From contig SHWL01000022.1 in NCBI GenBank assembly GCA_009693865.1, positions 1 to 40,942 on the forward strand: 40,942 nucleotides of DNA, given 5' to 3'. Both the position numbers and the translations under genes were made by a program. Under the pieces are notes generated by a model. The model did no database searches. It was not told the origin of the DNA and was given only the letters and a program-made list of their open reading frames with translations. Position 1 is the first letter of the stretch, and each line of letters starts with the position of its first letter. The DNA comes from Acetobacteraceae bacterium. GTDB taxonomy: Bacteria > Pseudomonadota > Alphaproteobacteria > Acetobacterales > Acetobacteraceae. Of the stretch, positions 31,154-39,839 are shown piece by piece.

Positions 31154-32953
31154 TCAACTCAGCCGCACCTTCACGTAACTCCCCGGCGCGTCCTCGAGCG
31201 TCTTCAACTTTCCGTCACCGGGTTCCCGCGCCGCGACCTGCGCCTTGTCGTGCGCGCAAATCCAACGGTGCCAATCCGGCCACCAGGAACCTGAGAGTTC
31301 CGTCGCGCTCTTGAACCAGTCATCCGGATCGGGCGGCAGATCCTCATTGATCCAGTGATTGTATTTTCCGCCATCGGGCGAATTGACGACGCCCGCGATA
31401 TGCCCCGACGCCGCGAGCACGAACCGTTTCGAACCGCCAAGCAGTTGCGTGCCGCGGTACGTCGATTTCCACGGCGCGATATGATCCTCCCGGGTCGAAA
31501 GAAAATACGCGGGTGTCTCGATCTTGCCCAGATCGATGGGCACGCCGGCGAGTTCGATTCCTCCCGGCTCGCTCAGGAGATTTTCCTGATACATCTTGCG
31601 CAAATAGAAGCTGTGCATCTTCGCGGGCATGCGCGTCGAATCGGCGTTCCAGTATAACAGATCGAACGGAAACGGATCGTTGCCAAGCAGATAATTGTTC
31701 ACCACAAACGACCAGATCAGGTCGTTCGCCCGCAACATATTGAACGTCGTCGCCATCTCGCTACCTTCGAGATAACCGAGCTTGTTCATTTTGTCCTCAA
31801 GTGCGCTCAGTTGCTCCTCGTCGATGAACACGCCGAGTTCGCCAGCCTCATGAAAATCCGTCATGGTAACGAAGAACGTCGCGGTCTTGATCCGGTCGTC
31901 GCCTTTCACCGCCATCCAGGCCAATGTCGATGCCAGCAGCGTACCGCCAAGGCAGTAACCGATCGCGTTCACCTCTCGCTCGCCGGTCGCCTGCTCAATG
32001 GCGTCCAGCGCGGCGAGGTAGCCTTGCGTCATGTAGTCGTCGAAACCTTTTTCAGATAGCTTCTCATCCGGATTGACCCACGAAATCACGAACACCGTGT
32101 GTCCCTGCGACGTCGCCCATTTCACAAAACTGTTCCTCGGCCTTAGGTCGAGGATGTAAAACTTGTTGATCCAGGGCGGGCCGATCAGCAATGGCCGTTT
32201 CAGCACTTTGGCGGTGGTCGGGTTATATTGAACAAGCTGCATCAACTCGTTCTGATAGACGACCTTCCCCGGTGTCACGCCGATATTTTCGCCCAGTGTG
32301 AAGGCGTCCATATCGGTCATCTTGATGCGGAGCTTGCCCTTACCCTGCTCCAGATCGGTCAGCAGGTTGTTCAGGCCTTTCAACAGGTTCTCGCCGCCGG
32401 TTTCGGCGGTCTTGCGCAGCACCTCAGGATTGGTCAGTAAAAAATTCGACGGTGACATCGCATCGACGAACTGCCGCGAATAGAAATCCACCTTCTTCGC
32501 CGTTTTGTCATCCAGACCGTCGACATGGGTCACCACGTCCTGCACGTAGCGGGCGCTCAACAGATACGATTGCTTGATGAAATCGAAGACCTCGCTGTCC
32601 TTCCACGCCGCGTCCTTGAACCGCCGGTCGCCCGAGGCCTGGTCGATCACCGGCTGCGTATCCATCCCCATCATCCGCCGCGCGGTATTCTGCCACAGCG
32701 ACATATAATCCTGCCAAAGCCCGAGTTGCGCCTGCATCAGGTGGGCGGGGTTGCTCATCAGCCGGGTCGTCATTTCCATGAACGCGCTGCCGATGTTCAG
32801 GGGATCGGCCTCGTGCTCCTCCTTCGGCATGCGCTTCAGCCAATCCGCCACGATCCGCTGGGATCGTTCGGCGATATCGGCCATGCCGCGTCCGAATACG
32901 GCCGGGTCCGGCATTTTGAAGTCGGGATCGGCGGGCTTATCCGGCTGACTCAT
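31154..32953 (-). CDS. phaC: Class I poly(3-hydroxyalkanoate) synthase
   Basis: This 599-residue enzyme has the usual class I length. The N-terminal domain (to ~residue 230) includes DFIKQSYLLSARYV. The catalytic alpha/beta-hydrolase domain has lipase-like box GYCLGG with nucleophile Cys334, acid in STREDHIAPWKS and His in AASGHIAGVVN. PPWINKFYILDLRPRNSFV is a family landmark. It polymerises 3-hydroxyacyl-CoA into PHA at granule surfaces. AAGGA lies about ten bases before the ATG. The gene stands alone; phaA, phaB and phasin genes are not in the window. Confidence 0.96.
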   Translation of the reverse strand: MSQPDKPADPDFKMPDPAVFGRGMADIAERSQRIVADWLKRMPKEEHEADPLNIGSAFMEMTTRLMSNPAHLMQAQLGLWQDYMSLWQNTARRMMGMDTQPVIDQASGDRRFKDAAWKDSEVFDFIKQSYLLSARYVQDVVTHVDGLDDKTAKKVDFYSRQFVDAMSPSNFLLTNPEVLRKTAETGGENLLKGLNNLLTDLEQGKGKLRIKMTDMDAFTLGENIGVTPGKVVYQNELMQLVQYNPTTAKVLKRPLLIGPPWINKFYILDLRPRNSFVKWATSQGHTVFVISWVNPDEKLSEKGFDDYMTQGYLAALDAIEQATGEREVNAIGYCLGGTLLASTLAWMAVKGDDRIKTATFFVTMTDFHEAGELGVFIDEEQLSALEDKMNKLGYLEGSEMATTFNMLRANDLIWSFVVNNYLLGNDPFPFDLLYWNADSTRMPAKMHSFYLRKMYQENLLSEPGGIELAGVPIDLGKIETPAYFLSTREDHIAPWKSTYRGTQLLGGSKRFVLAASGHIAGVVNSPDGGKYNHWINEDLPPDPDDWFKSATELSGSWWPDWHRWICAHDKAQVAAREPGDGKLKTLEDAPGSYVKVRLS

Positions 32954-33119
32954 CGATCTGATCCTTTGCGCCGGCGGCGTCTCCGGCTAGGACTGGCGCC
33001 GGCAAATCGGGCGGGTCCAGCGCATGGCGTTTCGCGGGAATGACAGGGAACCTAAGGGCGCGGAGGCGTTCGTTCAAGGACTTGGCCGGCGGACACGGCA
33101 CGTTCAGGGATCGGGCCTT

Positions 33120-34067
33120 GTGGCACGCCTCATTGTACCGCTTTGCCTCGTCCTCCTCGGAGCCTGTGCCGATCGCCACAGCATCGGCCCGGAAGCTTGG
33201 TGGCACGACGCGATCGGCGGCAAGATCGCCGCGGAGCGCCCGCCACCGCCGGGCGACAAGGATCCTTATCCGAACCTCGCGACTGTCCCGGCGAGGCCAT
33301 CAGCCCCGGACGCGGCAGCGATGAACCGGATGACGGCGGGCCTGATCGCCGATCGGATCGCCGCCAGCCACGCCGCGGCATTGGCGCCGATTCCACCGCC
33401 GACCTCCCCGACGGCCGCCATCGCGCCATCGCCCGCGCCCGCCGCGGCAACTGCGTCGCTGGTTGGCACGGGACCGTCCGCGCCACCGGCCCCAAAAGCC
33501 GCCCAGCCGGTGCCGGTCGCGGCGCCCCCTCCGGGGCCAGCTCAGGCGCCATCCGCCTCAACGGCGACGGCCGCCGCTCAAGGGACAGCGACTGCCGCCC
33601 CGGGAACTGCGCCCGCCGCTCCAGGGACAGTCACTACCGCGCAGGCAACTGCGCCCGCCGCGAGCGGACCGTTACCGCCGTTACCGACGCGGGAGCCGCA
33701 GCGCGCAAGGATCGCTCCACCGCCGCCGAAAATCATTCCGATCAGCGCGACTCCGCCGCCAGAAACGCCGCTACCTACCGACGGAGCGCCCGTCGATTTC
33801 GATCCCCGCTCGGCCAGCCTCAATGAGGCGGCTTTGGCCCGGATCAAGGTGATCGCCTCGTCGCGCGGGGAGCTTGGCATCGGCGTTACCGGCCATGGCG
33901 ACGCCGGGGCTTCGGACCCGCTGACGCAATCCGAGGCGCTCGACCTCGCGCTGCGTCGCGCACAGGCGCTCGCGACCGCTCTGGTGGCCCAGGGCGTACC
34001 GAACGCGTTTCTTCGCGTGAATGCCGAGGCGGCGGGTCGCGGCGCGAATCTTCGTCTGCTACAATAG
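33120..34067 (+). CDS. OmpA-like lipoprotein with Ala/Pro-rich linker
   Basis: The start is placed at GTG 33120, with AGGGA nine bases upstream, giving VARLIVPLCLVLLGACADRH: a lipoprotein signal with lipobox LGAC and lipidated Cys near residue 16. An in-frame ATG at 33024 would bury the signal. The 315-residue product continues with a Pro/Ala/Thr-rich linker (~residues 90-220). It ends in an OmpA-C-like domain (VDFDPRSASLNEAALARIKVIA, GHGDAGASDPLTQSEALDLALRRAQA). It probably anchors to the outer membrane and touches peptidoglycan. Its gene is divergent from phaC. Confidence 0.75.
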   Translation: MARLIVPLCLVLLGACADRHSIGPEAWWHDAIGGKIAAERPPPPGDKDPYPNLATVPARPSAPDAAAMNRMTAGLIADRIAASHAAALAPIPPPTSPTAAIAPSPAPAAATASLVGTGPSAPPAPKAAQPVPVAAPPPGPAQAPSASTATAAAQGTATAAPGTAPAAPGTVTTAQATAPAASGPLPPLPTREPQRARIAPPPPKIIPISATPPPETPLPTDGAPVDFDPRSASLNEAALARIKVIASSRGELGIGVTGHGDAGASDPLTQSEALDLALRRAQALATALVAQGVPNAFLRVNAEAAGRGANLRLLQ

Positions 34068-34080
34068 CGTCTCGTTAACC

Positions 34081-34152
34081 CTGCCAACTCCCCTGGCAAC
34101 CCCCCTGGCAACCCCCCTGGCAACCCCCCTGGCAACCCCCCTGGCAACCCCG
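34081..34152. repeat. 12-bp tandem repeat (CTGGCAACCCCC) upstream of an aminotransferase gene
   Basis: The unit CTGGCAACCCCC starts at 34093, 34105, 34117, 34129 and 34141. The first four are identical and the last differs at its final base. A degenerate sixth copy occupies 34081-34092. The array ends 16 bases before the aminotransferase ATG and directly abuts its ribosome binding site region. Copy number of such arrays can vary by slippage. Confidence 0.9.
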
Positions 34153-34168
34153 CGAAAAAGGCCCGTCC

Positions 34169-35413
34169 ATGAGCTCCGAGTCCACCGGTGAGTTCCACCG
34201 CATCCGCCGTTTGCCGCCCTATGTCTTCGCCGAGGTGAACTCGGCAAAGGCCAAGGCACGCACGGCGGGCGAGGACATCATCGATCTCGGCATGGGCAAT
34301 CCGGACAGCCCGACGCCGCGCCATATCGTCGATAAGCTGATCGAGACGGTGCAGGACCCGCGATCGCACCGGTATTCGGTCAGCGCCGGCATTCCCGGTC
34401 TGCGGCGGGCGCTGGCGACCTATTACCAACGCCGCTTCGATGTTGGCCTGGACCCGGATACCGAGGTCGTGGCGACCCTCGGCTCCAAGGAAGGCCTGGC
34501 AAACCTTGCGTCGGCGATCACAAGCCCAGGAGACACGATCCTGGTGCCGAACCCGTCGTACCCGATCCATCAGTTTGGCTTCATCATCGCGGGCGCGGCC
34601 GTGCGCAGCATTCCCGCCACCCCGGACGACGACATGTTGCGGGCGCTGGATCGCGCGGTGCGGCATTCCGTGCCGAAGCCGACCGCGCTGATCGTTAACT
34701 TTCCGTCGAATCCGACCGCGTACCTCGCCGATCTGGATTTTTACCGGGAGATCGTCGCCTTCGCGCGGCGGCACGAAATCTGGGTGATGTCCGATCTCGC
34801 CTATGCCGAGATTTACTTCAACGATAAGCCGCCGCCATCGATCCTGCAGGTGCCCGGCGCGAAGGACATCGCCGTCGAGTTCACGTCGCTGTCCAAAACC
34901 TATTCCATGCCCGGCTGGCGCATGGGCTTCGCGGCCGGCAACGATCGGTTGATCAGGGCGCTGACGCGGATGAAGTCCTATCTGGATTATGGCGCCTTCA
35001 CGCCGATCCAGGTCGCCGCCGCCACCGCGCTGACCGGACCGCAGGAGTGCGTCGCCGAGATGCGCGCGCTGTATAAAGACCGCCGTGACGTGCTGATCAA
35101 AGGCCTCGTCGCCGCTGGCTGGGACATACCCTCCCCCGATGGCTCCATGTTCGCCTGGGCTCCGATTCCACCGCGCTACGCCTCCCTTGGTTCGGTTGAA
35201 TTCTCGAAACTTCTGCTCGCCCGTGCCAAGGTCGCGGTCGCGCCTGGGCTTGGGTTCGGGGAGCATGGCGACACCCATGTCCGCATCGCGCTCGTCGAGA
35301 ACAATCACCGCCTGCGTCAGGCCGTGCGCAACATCCGCGGCTTCCTTCACGCCGGATCGAACGTGGCGGAAGACGCGGACTCCCAGGTTTCGGCTCCCCA
35401 GGGGGCCCTATGA
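34169..35413 (+). CDS. Class I/II aminotransferase (AlaC/DapL-like)
   Basis: The 414-residue PLP enzyme has IIDLGMGNPDSPTP near the N-terminus, the cofactor stretch NFPSNPTAYLADLDFY and the Schiff-base Lys in SLSKTYSMPGWRMGF (about residue 247). VRIALVENNHRLRQAVRNI closes the fold. It is close to proteins annotated as LL-diaminopimelate aminotransferase or alanine transaminase AlaC. Coupling to homoserine dehydrogenase (ATGA overlap) points to amino acid synthesis of the aspartate or pyruvate families. AAGG lies seven bases before ATG 34169. Confidence 0.9.
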   Translation: MSSESTGEFHRIRRLPPYVFAEVNSAKAKARTAGEDIIDLGMGNPDSPTPRHIVDKLIETVQDPRSHRYSVSAGIPGLRRALATYYQRRFDVGLDPDTEVVATLGSKEGLANLASAITSPGDTILVPNPSYPIHQFGFIIAGAAVRSIPATPDDDMLRALDRAVRHSVPKPTALIVNFPSNPTAYLADLDFYREIVAFARRHEIWVMSDLAYAEIYFNDKPPPSILQVPGAKDIAVEFTSLSKTYSMPGWRMGFAAGNDRLIRALTRMKSYLDYGAFTPIQVAAATALTGPQECVAEMRALYKDRRDVLIKGLVAAGWDIPSPDGSMFAWAPIPPRYASLGSVEFSKLLLARAKVAVAPGLGFGEHGDTHVRIALVENNHRLRQAVRNIRGFLHAGSNVAEDADSQVSAPQGAL

Positions 35414-36702
35414 CCCGTCCGTTGTCTGTGGCGGTCGCCGGCCTGGGAACAGTCGGCGGCGGGGTGTTGAAACTGCTGCGCGATAACGCCGATATCGTCG
35501 CCGCCCGCGCGGGCCGGCCGATCGCGGTCACCGCCGTCTCCGCGCGCGATCGGAGCAAGGACCGCGGCGTCCCCGTCAGTGGCCTGCGTTGGTATGAGGA
35601 TCCGGTGGCTCTGGCGGGCGACCCCGCCGTCGACGTGATCGTGGAATTGATCGGAGGCTCCGAGGGACCAGCGAAGGCATTGGTGGAAGCCGCGATATCG
35701 GCGGGCAAACCCGTCGTCACCGCGAACAAGGCGCTGCTCGCGGTCCATGGCGCCGAACTCGCTGCCGCGGCTGAAGCACGGGGCGTGACGCTGGCGTTCG
35801 AAGCCGCGGTCGCGGGAGGCATCCCGGCCATCAAAGCGATCCGCGAGGGTCTGGCGGGCAACCGCATCAGCCGCATCGCGGGGATTCTGAACGGCACCTG
35901 CAACTACATCCTGACCCAGATGCGGGAGCGCGGACGAGAATTCGCCGACGTGCTCGCCGACGCCCAGAAGCTCGGTTACGCAGAGTCCGACCCGTCATTC
36001 GACGTCGACGGCATCGACGCGGCCCACAAACTGGCGATCCTGGCCGCGCTTGCCTTCGGGCGGCCAGTCGCGTTCGACCAGGTCTATGTCGAGGGCATTC
36101 GCCGGATCTCGGCGTTGGACATCGCCTTCGCTACCGAGCTGGGTTACCGCATCAAGCTTCTGGGCCTCGCCAGCCAGACCGATGCGGGCATCGAGACCCG
36201 CGTGCATCCTTGCATGGTGCCGCAAACCGCGCCGATCGCGCGCGTCGATGGCGTGTTCAACGCGGTGGTGGCGGAAGGCGATTTCGTCGGCCGGATCATG
36301 CTGGAAGGCCGCGGCGCGGGCGCTGGTCCGACCGCGTCCGCCGTGGTCGCCGATCTGATCGACCTCGCCCGCGACCGCAAAACCCCGGTTTGGGGCGCGG
36401 CCGCCGAAGCATTGTCCGCGGTGCCCTCGGTGCCCATGAGCGCGCATGTCGGACCATACTACATGCGTCTGATGGTCGTGGACCGGCCCGGCGTCATCGC
36501 CGACGTCACCGCCGCGTTGCGCGACCAGGGCATCTCATTGGAATCGATGCTGCAACGCGGGCGCAGTCCCGGCGAGGCGGTACCCGTCGTGCTCGTGACG
36601 CACGAGACGAAAGAAAGCGCCATGCGCGACGCGGTGGCCCGAATCGCCGCGTTGGGCACGGTGATGGAGGAACCCGCGCTGATCCGGATCGAGGCTGGCT
36701 GA
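35410..36702 (+). CDS. hom: Homoserine dehydrogenase
   Basis: This 430-residue enzyme has the NAD(P) motif GLGTVGGGVLKLL (residues 10-22), VTANKALLA, the catalytic region EAAVAGGIPAIKAIREGL and GILNGTCNYILTQM. A C-terminal ACT domain follows (about residues 350-425, YYMRLMVVDRPGVIADV), which normally gives feedback control by threonine. It reduces aspartate semialdehyde to homoserine for threonine and methionine synthesis. The start overlaps the aminotransferase stop by four bases. Confidence 0.97.
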   Translation: MTRPLSVAVAGLGTVGGGVLKLLRDNADIVAARAGRPIAVTAVSARDRSKDRGVPVSGLRWYEDPVALAGDPAVDVIVELIGGSEGPAKALVEAAISAGKPVVTANKALLAVHGAELAAAAEARGVTLAFEAAVAGGIPAIKAIREGLAGNRISRIAGILNGTCNYILTQMRERGREFADVLADAQKLGYAESDPSFDVDGIDAAHKLAILAALAFGRPVAFDQVYVEGIRRISALDIAFATELGYRIKLLGLASQTDAGIETRVHPCMVPQTAPIARVDGVFNAVVAEGDFVGRIMLEGRGAGAGPTASAVVADLIDLARDRKTPVWGAAAEALSAVPSVPMSAHVGPYYMRLMVVDRPGVIADVTAALRDQGISLESMLQRGRSPGEAVPVVLVTHETKESAMRDAVARIAALGTVMEEPALIRIEAG

Positions 36703-36712
36703 TCCGTTATCC

Positions 36713-37252
36713 ATGGTCCCCTCGCCCCCGGGTGTCGCCGCGCTTTTCATCGGCTTCTTCACAATTGGCGCTCGCGGGTTCGGCGGCGTGCTGCCCTGGG
36801 CGCACCGCGCCATCGTCGAGGAGCGGAAATGGCTGACCGCCACCGAATTCGGCGAGGTCCTGGGACTGTGCCAGTTCCTGCCGGGCGGCAACATCATGAA
36901 CGTCTCGATCGCGGTGGGCGCACGGTTTCGCGGCGCGCCTGGAGCGGTGGCGGCATTTCTGGGGCTGATGGCGGCGCCGGTGGCGGTGGTGGTCGCTCTG
37001 GGCGCCGTCTACGACCAATACGCGGAGCACCCGGTGGTGCGGCGGGCCTTCGCCGGGCTGGCGGCGGCGGCCTCGGCTTTCGTTCTGGCGGCGTCATTGA
37101 AGATCGCCGCGCCGTTGCGAGGGCGGTGGCTCGCGATCGCGCTCACCGCCGTGACCTTTGTGGCGACGGCGGTGTTCCGCGTGCCGCTGCAACTGGCGAT
37201 GCCGGTGCTGGCGGTGCTGTCGATCCTGGTGCTGTGGCGGTTCGAGACGTGA
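36713..37252 (+). CDS. Chromate transporter, N-terminal-type domain
   Basis: The 179-residue membrane protein is one half of a CHR (chromate ion transporter) family carrier. It has FFTIGARGFGG, then EVLGLCQFLPGGNIMNVSIAVG and several hydrophobic segments. It belongs to the short-chain type in which two adjacent genes encode the two homologous halves. It starts ten bases after hom with no visible ribosome binding site, so expression may rely on read-through from the hom operon. Confidence 0.88.
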   Translation: MVPSPPGVAALFIGFFTIGARGFGGVLPWAHRAIVEERKWLTATEFGEVLGLCQFLPGGNIMNVSIAVGARFRGAPGAVAAFLGLMAAPVAVVVALGAVYDQYAEHPVVRRAFAGLAAAASAFVLAASLKIAAPLRGRWLAIALTAVTFVATAVFRVPLQLAMPVLAVLSILVLWRFET

Positions 37253-37776
37253 GCGAGAATCTGATCCGGCTGTGTCTGTTGTTCGGCCAACTGTCACTGC
37301 TGGCGTTCGGTGGCGCCAACACGATCCTGCCGGACATGCAGCGTCAGATCGTCGACGTGCACCACATGATGGATGCTCACACCTTCGCGGCGTTGTTCGC
37401 TCTGGCGCAGGCGGCGCCGGGACCGAACCTGATGGTCGTCAGCTTGATCGGCTGGAACGTCGCGGGCCTGAGCGGCGCGGTGTTTTCGATATTGTGCATC
37501 GCTGGTCCGTCCTCGGTTCTGACATTTCTGGTCGCGCGCGTGTGGCAGCGGTTCCGGGACGCGCCCTGGCGGAAGGCGGTGCAGAACGGATTGCTGCCGG
37601 TGACGGGCGGACTGCTGATCTCGAGCGCGGCACTGCTGATCCGTTCGACGACGTTGGATTGGAGTTTGGGGTTGCTCACCGCCGCGGCGACGGTGCTGCT
37701 GCTGACAACGAAGGTGCATCCGATGCCGGTGCTTGTTGGCGCGGCGGCGCTTGGGGCTGTTGGGGTGGTTGGGTAG
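37249..37776 (+). CDS. Chromate transporter, C-terminal-type domain
   Basis: The 175-residue partner half starts at GTG 37249, overlapping the first half's stop (GTGA). It shows LCLLFGQLSLLAFGGANTILP and ALAQAAPGPNLMVVSLIGW, the signature of the second CHR domain. With the preceding gene it should form a heteromeric inner-membrane carrier. Chromate is the family's best-known substrate, but the physiological ion (sulfate, chromate or other) cannot be read from sequence. Confidence 0.88.
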   Translation: MSENLIRLCLLFGQLSLLAFGGANTILPDMQRQIVDVHHMMDAHTFAALFALAQAAPGPNLMVVSLIGWNVAGLSGAVFSILCIAGPSSVLTFLVARVWQRFRDAPWRKAVQNGLLPVTGGLLISSAALLIRSTTLDWSLGLLTAAATVLLLTTKVHPMPVLVGAAALGAVGVVG

Positions 37777-37853
37777 CTATGTTGACCAGCGGGCATTTGG
37801 GAGCGCTGCATTCTCGTCCCGGCAGGGGTATCTCCGGACCTCGCGCGCGCCGA

Positions 37854-37883
37854 TTGACGTAGGGGATCGTTTGGCGCTAATCC
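37854..37883 (+). promoter_or_regulatory. Candidate promoter of tRNA-Tyr
   Basis: TTGACG at 37854-37859 and TAATCC at 37878-37883, 18 bases apart, fit a sigma-70 -35/-10 pair. They lie 14 bases before the mature tRNA start. Confidence 0.45.
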
Positions 37884-37896
37884 GCGCCCTCCCGCT

Positions 37897-37982
37897 GGAG
37901 GGGTGCCCGAGTGGTTAAAGGGGACGGACTGTAAATCCGTTGGTTAACGCCTACGTTGGTTCAAATCCAACCCCCTCCACCA
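37897..37982 (+). tRNA. tRNA-Tyr (GTA)
   Basis: The 86-base gene has acceptor arms GGAGGGG (37897-37903) and CCCCTCC (37972-37978), followed by an encoded ACCA. The anticodon stem is ACGGA/TCCGT with loop CTGTAAA (anticodon GTA at 37931-37933). The long variable arm is as expected for bacterial class II tRNA-Tyr, and the T-arm has GGTTCAAATCC. No integrase or duplicated 3' end was seen beside it. Confidence 0.96.
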
Positions 37983-38006
37983 GTACACCGTTCGACCTCG
38001 CTGAGG

Positions 38007-38252
38007 TCAGGTGGCGGGCTGGTCGACAAGATCGAGCCGCCGCTCAATTCGATCGAGGCGTTGTTCGATTCCGTCGATCCGCATCGATTGATTTGCGAAG
38101 TCGCCATGCAGCAGCGCGACCTGGGCTTCGAGAGAACTGACGCGGCGGGACAGGTCGAGTTGCCCGGCGGTCAGGTTGTCCAGCTTCGTATGCACCCGGG
38201 CGAACTGTTCCCGCAGGAAGTTCAGCACATCGTTGTCTGGGTTACCGCTCAT
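38007..38252 (-). CDS. Small coiled-coil protein, unknown
   Basis: The 81-residue product is almost entirely helical with heptad spacing: FLREQFARVHTKLDNL, then LSRRVSSLEAQVALLHGDF and RIDGIEQRLDRIERRLDLV. It is probably a soluble oligomeric coiled coil. Similar short proteins occur next to tRNA genes in related bacteria under hypothetical names. Its start, ATG 38252, has no strong ribosome binding site. Its stop lies in a small hairpin (GACCTC-GCT-GAGGTC, 37994-38008) shared with the tRNA 3' flank. Confidence 0.6.
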   Translation of the reverse strand: MSGNPDNDVLNFLREQFARVHTKLDNLTAGQLDLSRRVSSLEAQVALLHGDFANQSMRIDGIEQRLDRIERRLDLVDQPAT

Positions 38253-38557
38253 CGCCGCCTCTGCGCTCTGAGGGTTGAATATGGAGCCGCCGCAGGTTCA
38301 ATGCGACCGGAATTGTCCGCCGCCTTTCCAGTCTCGCTTCCCTGGCTATTTGTTCTCCCACCGGTGAAGCGGCCGGACAGAGGTCTGATCCGCCTGACAC
38401 GCCAGGGAAGGTTTTCCCTGAAGTGAAGCGCCATCTCGCGGCGGGTGACAGGGGAGCGTCGTCCCAACCCTCTCCACCAGGGTTTCCCCAAACCTTGACA
38501 AGCCTTCCCGCCAATGGCGCGTATCGTGTTCCAAGCACCAAGGCGGGAGGCCGTTCC
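38253..38557. other. 305-base intergenic region with inverted repeat
   Basis: No gene is recognised here. TTCCCTGGC (38338-38346) is perfectly complementary to 38401-38409, 54 bases apart, and a small GGGAAGGTTTTCCC hairpin follows. TTGACA at 38495-38500 could be part of the promoter for the enolase-superfamily gene, but the only candidate -10 is 21 bases away. Confidence 0.35.
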
Positions 38558-39700
38558 ATGAAAATCACCGCGCTCCGGGCGCATCCGGTGTCCGTGAAGC
38601 TGCCGGCGACATTCTGGGTCGGCAACAGTTCCTTCGACACGGCCTCGGTCGTCGTTGTGGAGGTGGAGACCGATCAAGGTCTTACGGGCCTCGCCACGCT
38701 GCATGGCCGCGGCATGAAAATCGTCTGCCAGATGGTGGACGAATTGCAGGCTTTGATCGTCGGGATGGACCCGCTGGCCCATGAGGCCATTTGGGCGCGG
38801 GTCTTTGATATTACCACCGCGTCCCCCGATCCCGCCCATAAGCCGAAAAGCGCGCTGTTCCACGCCGACAATCGTGCGCAGGTGATGACTGCGCTGGCCG
38901 GAATCGACATCGGCGTGTGGGACATCAAAGGCAAAGCCTTCAATCTACCGGTCTGGCGCCTTCTCGGCGGCGATACGCGCGTGCTGCCCGCTTACGTTAC
39001 CGGCGGTTATTACCGCAGCGACAAGCCCGATGGCGGATTGCGCGAGGAAATGCAGTCCTATCTGGAACTGGGCTACACCGGCATGAAGATCAAGGTCGGC
39101 GCCGCGTCGCTTGCGGACGACATCAAACGTGTCGCCGAAGTCCGCGCCACGATCGGGCCGGATTGCCAGATGATGCTGGATGGCAACGGCGCCTGGTCAC
39201 TGAATGAGGCCATCGCCGCGATCGACGCCTTCACCGAATTCAAACCCACCTGGTTCGAGGAACCGCTCCACTGGTACGATTCCTATCGCGCTTTGGGCAA
39301 GCTCGCCGGTCACACCAGCATCCCGATCGCCAGTGGCGAATCCGAGCTCCACGCCTGGAACTGCCGGGACCTCGTCGACCTGGGCGGCGTCCGGATCATG
39401 CAATTCGACGCCTGCCGTTCCGGTGGCGTGACGGAATGGTTACGCGTCGCCGCCTATTGCCATTTGCACGGAGTGCGCATGAGCACGCATCACGAGCCGC
39501 ACATCCATGGCCACCTGGCCGCTGCCGCGCCCAATGGTTGGAATGTCGAGACATTTCCTAATGCCGAACGCGATCCGATCTTCGCCAACATGTATACCAA
39601 CAGGGCACAAATCACGGGCGGGAAGTTGCTGCTGAACGATGAACCGGGATTCGGATTCACGATCGACTGGGATTTCGTGGCGAAATACAAGGTGGGATAA
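38558..39700 (+). CDS. Mandelate racemase/muconate-lactonizing enzyme family protein
   Basis: The start is ATG 38558, with GGGAGG eight bases upstream. This 380-residue enolase-superfamily enzyme has a capping domain (1-~125) and a barrel carrying the Lys pair in GMKIKVGAAS. The metal ligands are Asp in MLDGNGAWS, Glu in WFEEPLHWYD and Glu in ASGESELHAW. The His base is within STHHEPHIHGH. It abstracts the alpha-proton of a carboxylate, for example sugar-acid dehydration or racemisation. Substrate is unknown and no sugar-acid pathway genes are adjacent. Confidence 0.92.
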   Translation: MKITALRAHPVSVKLPATFWVGNSSFDTASVVVVEVETDQGLTGLATLHGRGMKIVCQMVDELQALIVGMDPLAHEAIWARVFDITTASPDPAHKPKSALFHADNRAQVMTALAGIDIGVWDIKGKAFNLPVWRLLGGDTRVLPAYVTGGYYRSDKPDGGLREEMQSYLELGYTGMKIKVGAASLADDIKRVAEVRATIGPDCQMMLDGNGAWSLNEAIAAIDAFTEFKPTWFEEPLHWYDSYRALGKLAGHTSIPIASGESELHAWNCRDLVDLGGVRIMQFDACRSGGVTEWLRVAAYCHLHGVRMSTHHEPHIHGHLAAAAPNGWNVETFPNAERDPIFANMYTNRAQITGGKLLLNDEPGFGFTIDWDFVAKYKVG

Positions 39701-39839
39701 CTGGCCCGGTGACGTGGCTGGATATCGATCGCGTTCGCTGAGGGGGAAATGTCCGACCATCCGCATATACCCTTGATGCCCCAAAACAGATGCGGGGCGC
39801 TTCACGTCCTGCTGTATCCATTTCTGTAGGAGTCCTTCC

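Noticed and set aside
33024-33119. Start of the OmpA-like gene at ATG 33024
   Set aside because: It would place 32 residues before the lipoprotein signal; GTG 33120 has an AGGGA site and begins the signal directly. The skipped part resembles repetitive intergenic DNA (TTCGCGGGAATGACAGG).
34093-34152. CRISPR array
   Set aside because: Units are 12 bp with no spacers and no cas genes nearby; it is a simple tandem repeat.
33578-35350. 590-codon open frame on the minus strand opposite the aminotransferase
   Set aside because: Antisense frame; the PGGLPGGL repeat in it is only the translated 12-bp DNA array.
37897-37982. tRNA-Tyr as an integration site for a genomic island
   Set aside because: No integrase, no duplicated tRNA 3' end and no island genes were seen downstream.
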